Shown: positions 6,001 through 7,470 of the stretch, piece after piece | How the letters are laid out: the number at the start of each line of letters is the position of its first letter | Numbering within the stretch: position 1 is the first letter of the stretch | DNA from: Alphaproteobacteria bacterium | Lineage (GTDB): Bacteria > Pseudomonadota > Alphaproteobacteria > RF32 > CAG-239 | Direction of reading: 5' to 3' | Assembly: GCA_017479785.1 (NCBI GenBank) | Contig: JAFVBT010000014.1 | Span: 1 to 7,470, forward strand | Length of the DNA: 7,470 nucleotides | The notes under the pieces: model-generated | Databases searched by the model: none | The model's input: the letters and a program-made list of their open reading frames with translations, nothing else | What the model was told of the DNA's origin: nothing | Program-made: the position numbers and the translations under genes

Positions 6001-6029
6001 ATAACATGCACATTTTCTTTTATGAACAA
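6001..6029 (-). promoter_or_regulatory. Candidate promoter of the HD gene
   Basis: On the minus strand TTGTTC (6024-6029) is followed after 17 bases by TGTTAT (6001-6006), each a four-of-six match. A better-matching pair, TTGTCA (5995-6000) and TAAAAT (5972-5977), would start transcription past the ribosome binding site and is less credible. A GAAC half-site of the LexA type overlaps the -35. Confidence 0.35.
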
Positions 6030-6047
6030 AAAAAGTTCTTGCAAAAA

Positions 6048-6062
6048 GAACAAATTTAGAAC
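6048..6062. promoter_or_regulatory. LexA (SOS) operator upstream of recA
   Basis: GAACAAATTTAGAAC is an exact direct repeat GAAC-N7-GAAC, equal to GTTC-N7-GTTC on the other strand. This is the LexA operator form established in alphaproteobacteria, where recA is a standard SOS gene. It ends 96 bases before the recA ATG. A further GAAC-N7-GTTC lies at 6024-6038, with the same 11-base step but an inverted right half. Confidence 0.8.
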
Positions 6063-6096
6063 AATATACATTTCAGCGGATAAAATTATTCTTTGT

Positions 6097-6125
6097 TTGA
6101 AATTTTGAACAAAATACCCGATAAA
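6097..6125 (+). promoter_or_regulatory. Candidate promoter of recA
   Basis: TTGAAA (6097-6102) is followed after 17 bases by GATAAA (6120-6125), placing the start near 6132 with a leader of about 27 bases. An alternative is TTGCAA (6039-6044) with TATACA (6065-6070), which would put the LexA box between its elements but has a long 20-base spacer. I cannot decide between them. Confidence 0.4.
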
Positions 6126-6158
6126 AGAAGAAAGTAACTCTAAAATAAGGATAAGCAA

Positions 6159-7190
6159 ATGGAAAAAGATAAAGCATTGGAAGCGGCCTTAAGCCAAATA
6201 GAACGCGCTTTCGGCAAAGGCTCGGTTATGCGTTTGGGGCAAAATACCAATATTGATATTGAGGCAATTTCCACCGGTTCGCTCGGTATAGATATTGCTC
6301 TCGGAATCGGCGGTATGCCTAAAGGACGTATTGTAGAAATTTACGGACCGGAAAGCTCCGGTAAAACAACATTGGCATTAAGCGTCATTGCCCAGGCACA
6401 GAAAAACGGCGGCACTTGTGCATTTATAGATGCCGAACATGCGTTAGATCCGGCTTATGCAAAAAAAATCGGAGTTGATGTAGAAAATTTACTGGTTTCG
6501 CAGCCGGATTCCGGTGAACAGGCGCTTGAAATTGCCGACACTCTGGTGCGTTCCGGTGCCATTGACGTTATGGTTGTAGATTCGGTTGCCGCTTTGGTTC
6601 CGAAGGCAGAACTTGAGGGCGAAATGGGCGATTCACACATGGGCCTGCAAGCGCGTTTGATGAGTCAGGCATTGCGTAAACTGACGGCAACGGTTGCCCG
6701 TTCAAACACACTGATTATTTTCATTAACCAAATTCGTATGAAAATCGGTGTTATGTTCGGCAATCCGGAAACAACAACCGGCGGTAATGCGCTTAAGTTT
6801 TATGCCTCGGTGCGTATTGATATTCGCCGTATCGGCGCAATTAAAGACAAAGATGATGTTATCGGCTCGCAAACCCGCGTTAAAATTGTTAAGAACAAAG
6901 TTGCTCCGCCGTTCAAAACGGTTGATTTTGACATTATGTACGGTGAAGGAATTTCCAAAACCGGTGAACTTATTGATTTAGGTGTGAAGTCCGGTATTAT
7001 TGACAAAGCCGGTGCATGGTTCTCTTATAACGGCGAGAAAATCGGTCAGGGCCGCGAAAATGCCAAGAATTTCTTAAAAGAGAATCCGGCAATTGCCGAT
7101 GAAATTGAAAGCAAAATCCGCGCCGATGCCGGTCATTTAACAACGGAAATGATTACCGACAGCTCGGAAGAAAATGTTATGGAAGACTAA
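6159..7190 (+). CDS. recA: Recombinase RecA
   Basis: RecA forms an ATP-dependent filament on single-stranded DNA, carries out strand exchange in recombinational repair, and triggers self-cleavage of LexA. The protein is full length at 343 residues. Walker A is GPESSGKT at 63-70, the catalytic glutamate is E93 (DAEHALD), Walker B is VMVVDSVAAL near 137-146, and loop L2 with N190-Q191 runs into GVMFGNPETTTGG. The segment LKFYASVRIDIRRIGAIKD (212-230) and the spacing of three residues less than E. coli in the N-terminus fit alphaproteobacterial RecA. The C-terminal tail is acidic (SSEENVMED), as usual. AAGGA (6147-6151) is seven bases before the ATG. No intein or frameshift is present. It stands alone between a LexA box and a strong terminator; no recX follows on the same strand. 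Confidence 0.98.
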   Translation: MEKDKALEAALSQIERAFGKGSVMRLGQNTNIDIEAISTGSLGIDIALGIGGMPKGRIVEIYGPESSGKTTLALSVIAQAQKNGGTCAFIDAEHALDPAYAKKIGVDVENLLVSQPDSGEQALEIADTLVRSGAIDVMVVDSVAALVPKAELEGEMGDSHMGLQARLMSQALRKLTATVARSNTLIIFINQIRMKIGVMFGNPETTTGGNALKFYASVRIDIRRIGAIKDKDDVIGSQTRVKIVKNKVAPPFKTVDFDIMYGEGISKTGELIDLGVKSGIIDKAGAWFSYNGEKIGQGRENAKNFLKENPAIADEIESKIRADAGHLTTEMITDSSEENVMED

Positions 7191-7204
7191 ACTTCTATCT
7201 TTTG

Positions 7205-7240
7205 CACAAAAAAGGAAGGTTAAAGCCTTCCTTTTTTGTG
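7205..7240. terminator. Rho-independent terminator after recA, bidirectional
   Basis: CACAAAAAAGGAAGG (7205-7219) and its exact complement CCTTCCTTTTTTGTG (7226-7240) form a perfect 15-bp stem with a six-base loop. The U run lies within the 3' arm in both directions. It starts 14 bases after the recA stop and ends one base before the stop of the convergent gene, so it can serve both. Confidence 0.92.
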
Positions 7241-7241
7241 T

Positions 7242-7470
7242 TTATGCTGATTTTCCATTCTGTTGCGTCGGGCATATTTTCTCTAACTTTTCTATGAGCT
7301 TCTCACGAATATTTTCTTTGGTATAAAAGAATGAGTCGTATATTTTGCGTGTGCGCTCGTCAATTTTGAAATTGTTTTCGCAATATTCTATAATGCAGTC
7401 AACAACGGAATCCTCATCAAAATAAACATCGGGAAGAATATATTTCTTATAATCAAACTTCTGTAAATCC
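7242..7470 (-). CDS. C-terminal 75 residues of an unrecognised protein, cut by window edge
   Basis: The minus-strand frame is open from the window edge to a TAA at 7242-7244. Visible features are Y-I-L-P-D-V-Y-F-D-E-D-S-V-V-D near the start, two cysteines in CIIEYC (residues 25-30), a charged region KIDERTRKIYDSFFYTKENI, and a lysine/glutamate-rich helix REKLIEKLEKIC near the end. The composition looks like a helical, soluble C-terminus. The codon use resembles the neighbours and the stop sits right at the shared terminator, which supports a real gene. I do not recognise a family, and the start is outside the window. Confidence 0.7.
   Translation of the reverse strand, partial: DLQKFDYKKYILPDVYFDEDSVVDCIIEYCENNFKIDERTRKIYDSFFYTKENIREKLIEKLEKICPTQQNGKSA

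Noticed and set aside
1..7470. A new multi-gene defence, mobile or biosynthetic system
   Set aside because: All but two genes fall in common housekeeping or widespread families, orientations change repeatedly, and I found no integrase, transposase, repeat array or tRNA-associated boundary.

Overview
The window looks like a stretch of ordinary chromosome from an AT-rich alphaproteobacterium. The main support is RecA, whose core around residues 212-230 (LKFYASVRIDIRRIGAIKD) is of the alphaproteobacterial type as I remember it. FabI reads like alphaproteobacterial enoyl-ACP reductases, and a GAAC-N7-GAAC sequence, the LexA operator form known from this class, lies upstream of recA. The low GC content and A/T-rich intergenic regions point to an AT-rich member of the class, possibly uncultured or host-associated. 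I cannot name a genus.

Layout from left to right. (1) 1-858, minus strand: N-terminal half of an M3-family oligoendopeptidase F (pepF), cut by the window edge, with a near-consensus sigma70 promoter. (2) 1075-2112, plus strand: a two-gene unit of a Nudix hydrolase and an exported cyclophilin-type prolyl isomerase, closed by a strong hairpin terminator. (3) 2212-2340, minus: a 42-residue, very lysine-rich small protein. (4) 2437-3219, minus: a family 2 glycosyltransferase of the WaaE/KdtX type. (5) 3332-4156, minus: fabI, followed by its own terminator. (6) 4274-5164, plus: a YihY/BrkB-family membrane protein, divergent from fabI. (7) 5152-5961, minus: an HD-domain phosphohydrolase whose 3' end overlaps that of the yihY-like gene. 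(8) 6159-7190, plus: recA, divergent from the HD gene, with a LexA box between them and a perfect 15-bp hairpin terminator after it. (9) 7242-7470, minus: the last 75 residues of a protein I do not recognise.

The genes are mostly single-gene units with their own promoters or terminators. They cover fatty acid synthesis (fabI), DNA repair (recA), peptide turnover (pepF), periplasmic protein folding (cyclophilin) and probably surface glycan synthesis (glycosyltransferase). I see no tRNA, rRNA, insertion sequence, CRISPR array, prophage or defence cassette, and no gap without a gene longer than about 220 bases. I found no new multi-gene system. The points most worth following are the SOS-type operator shared by recA and the HD hydrolase, and the unannotated 42-residue basic protein.
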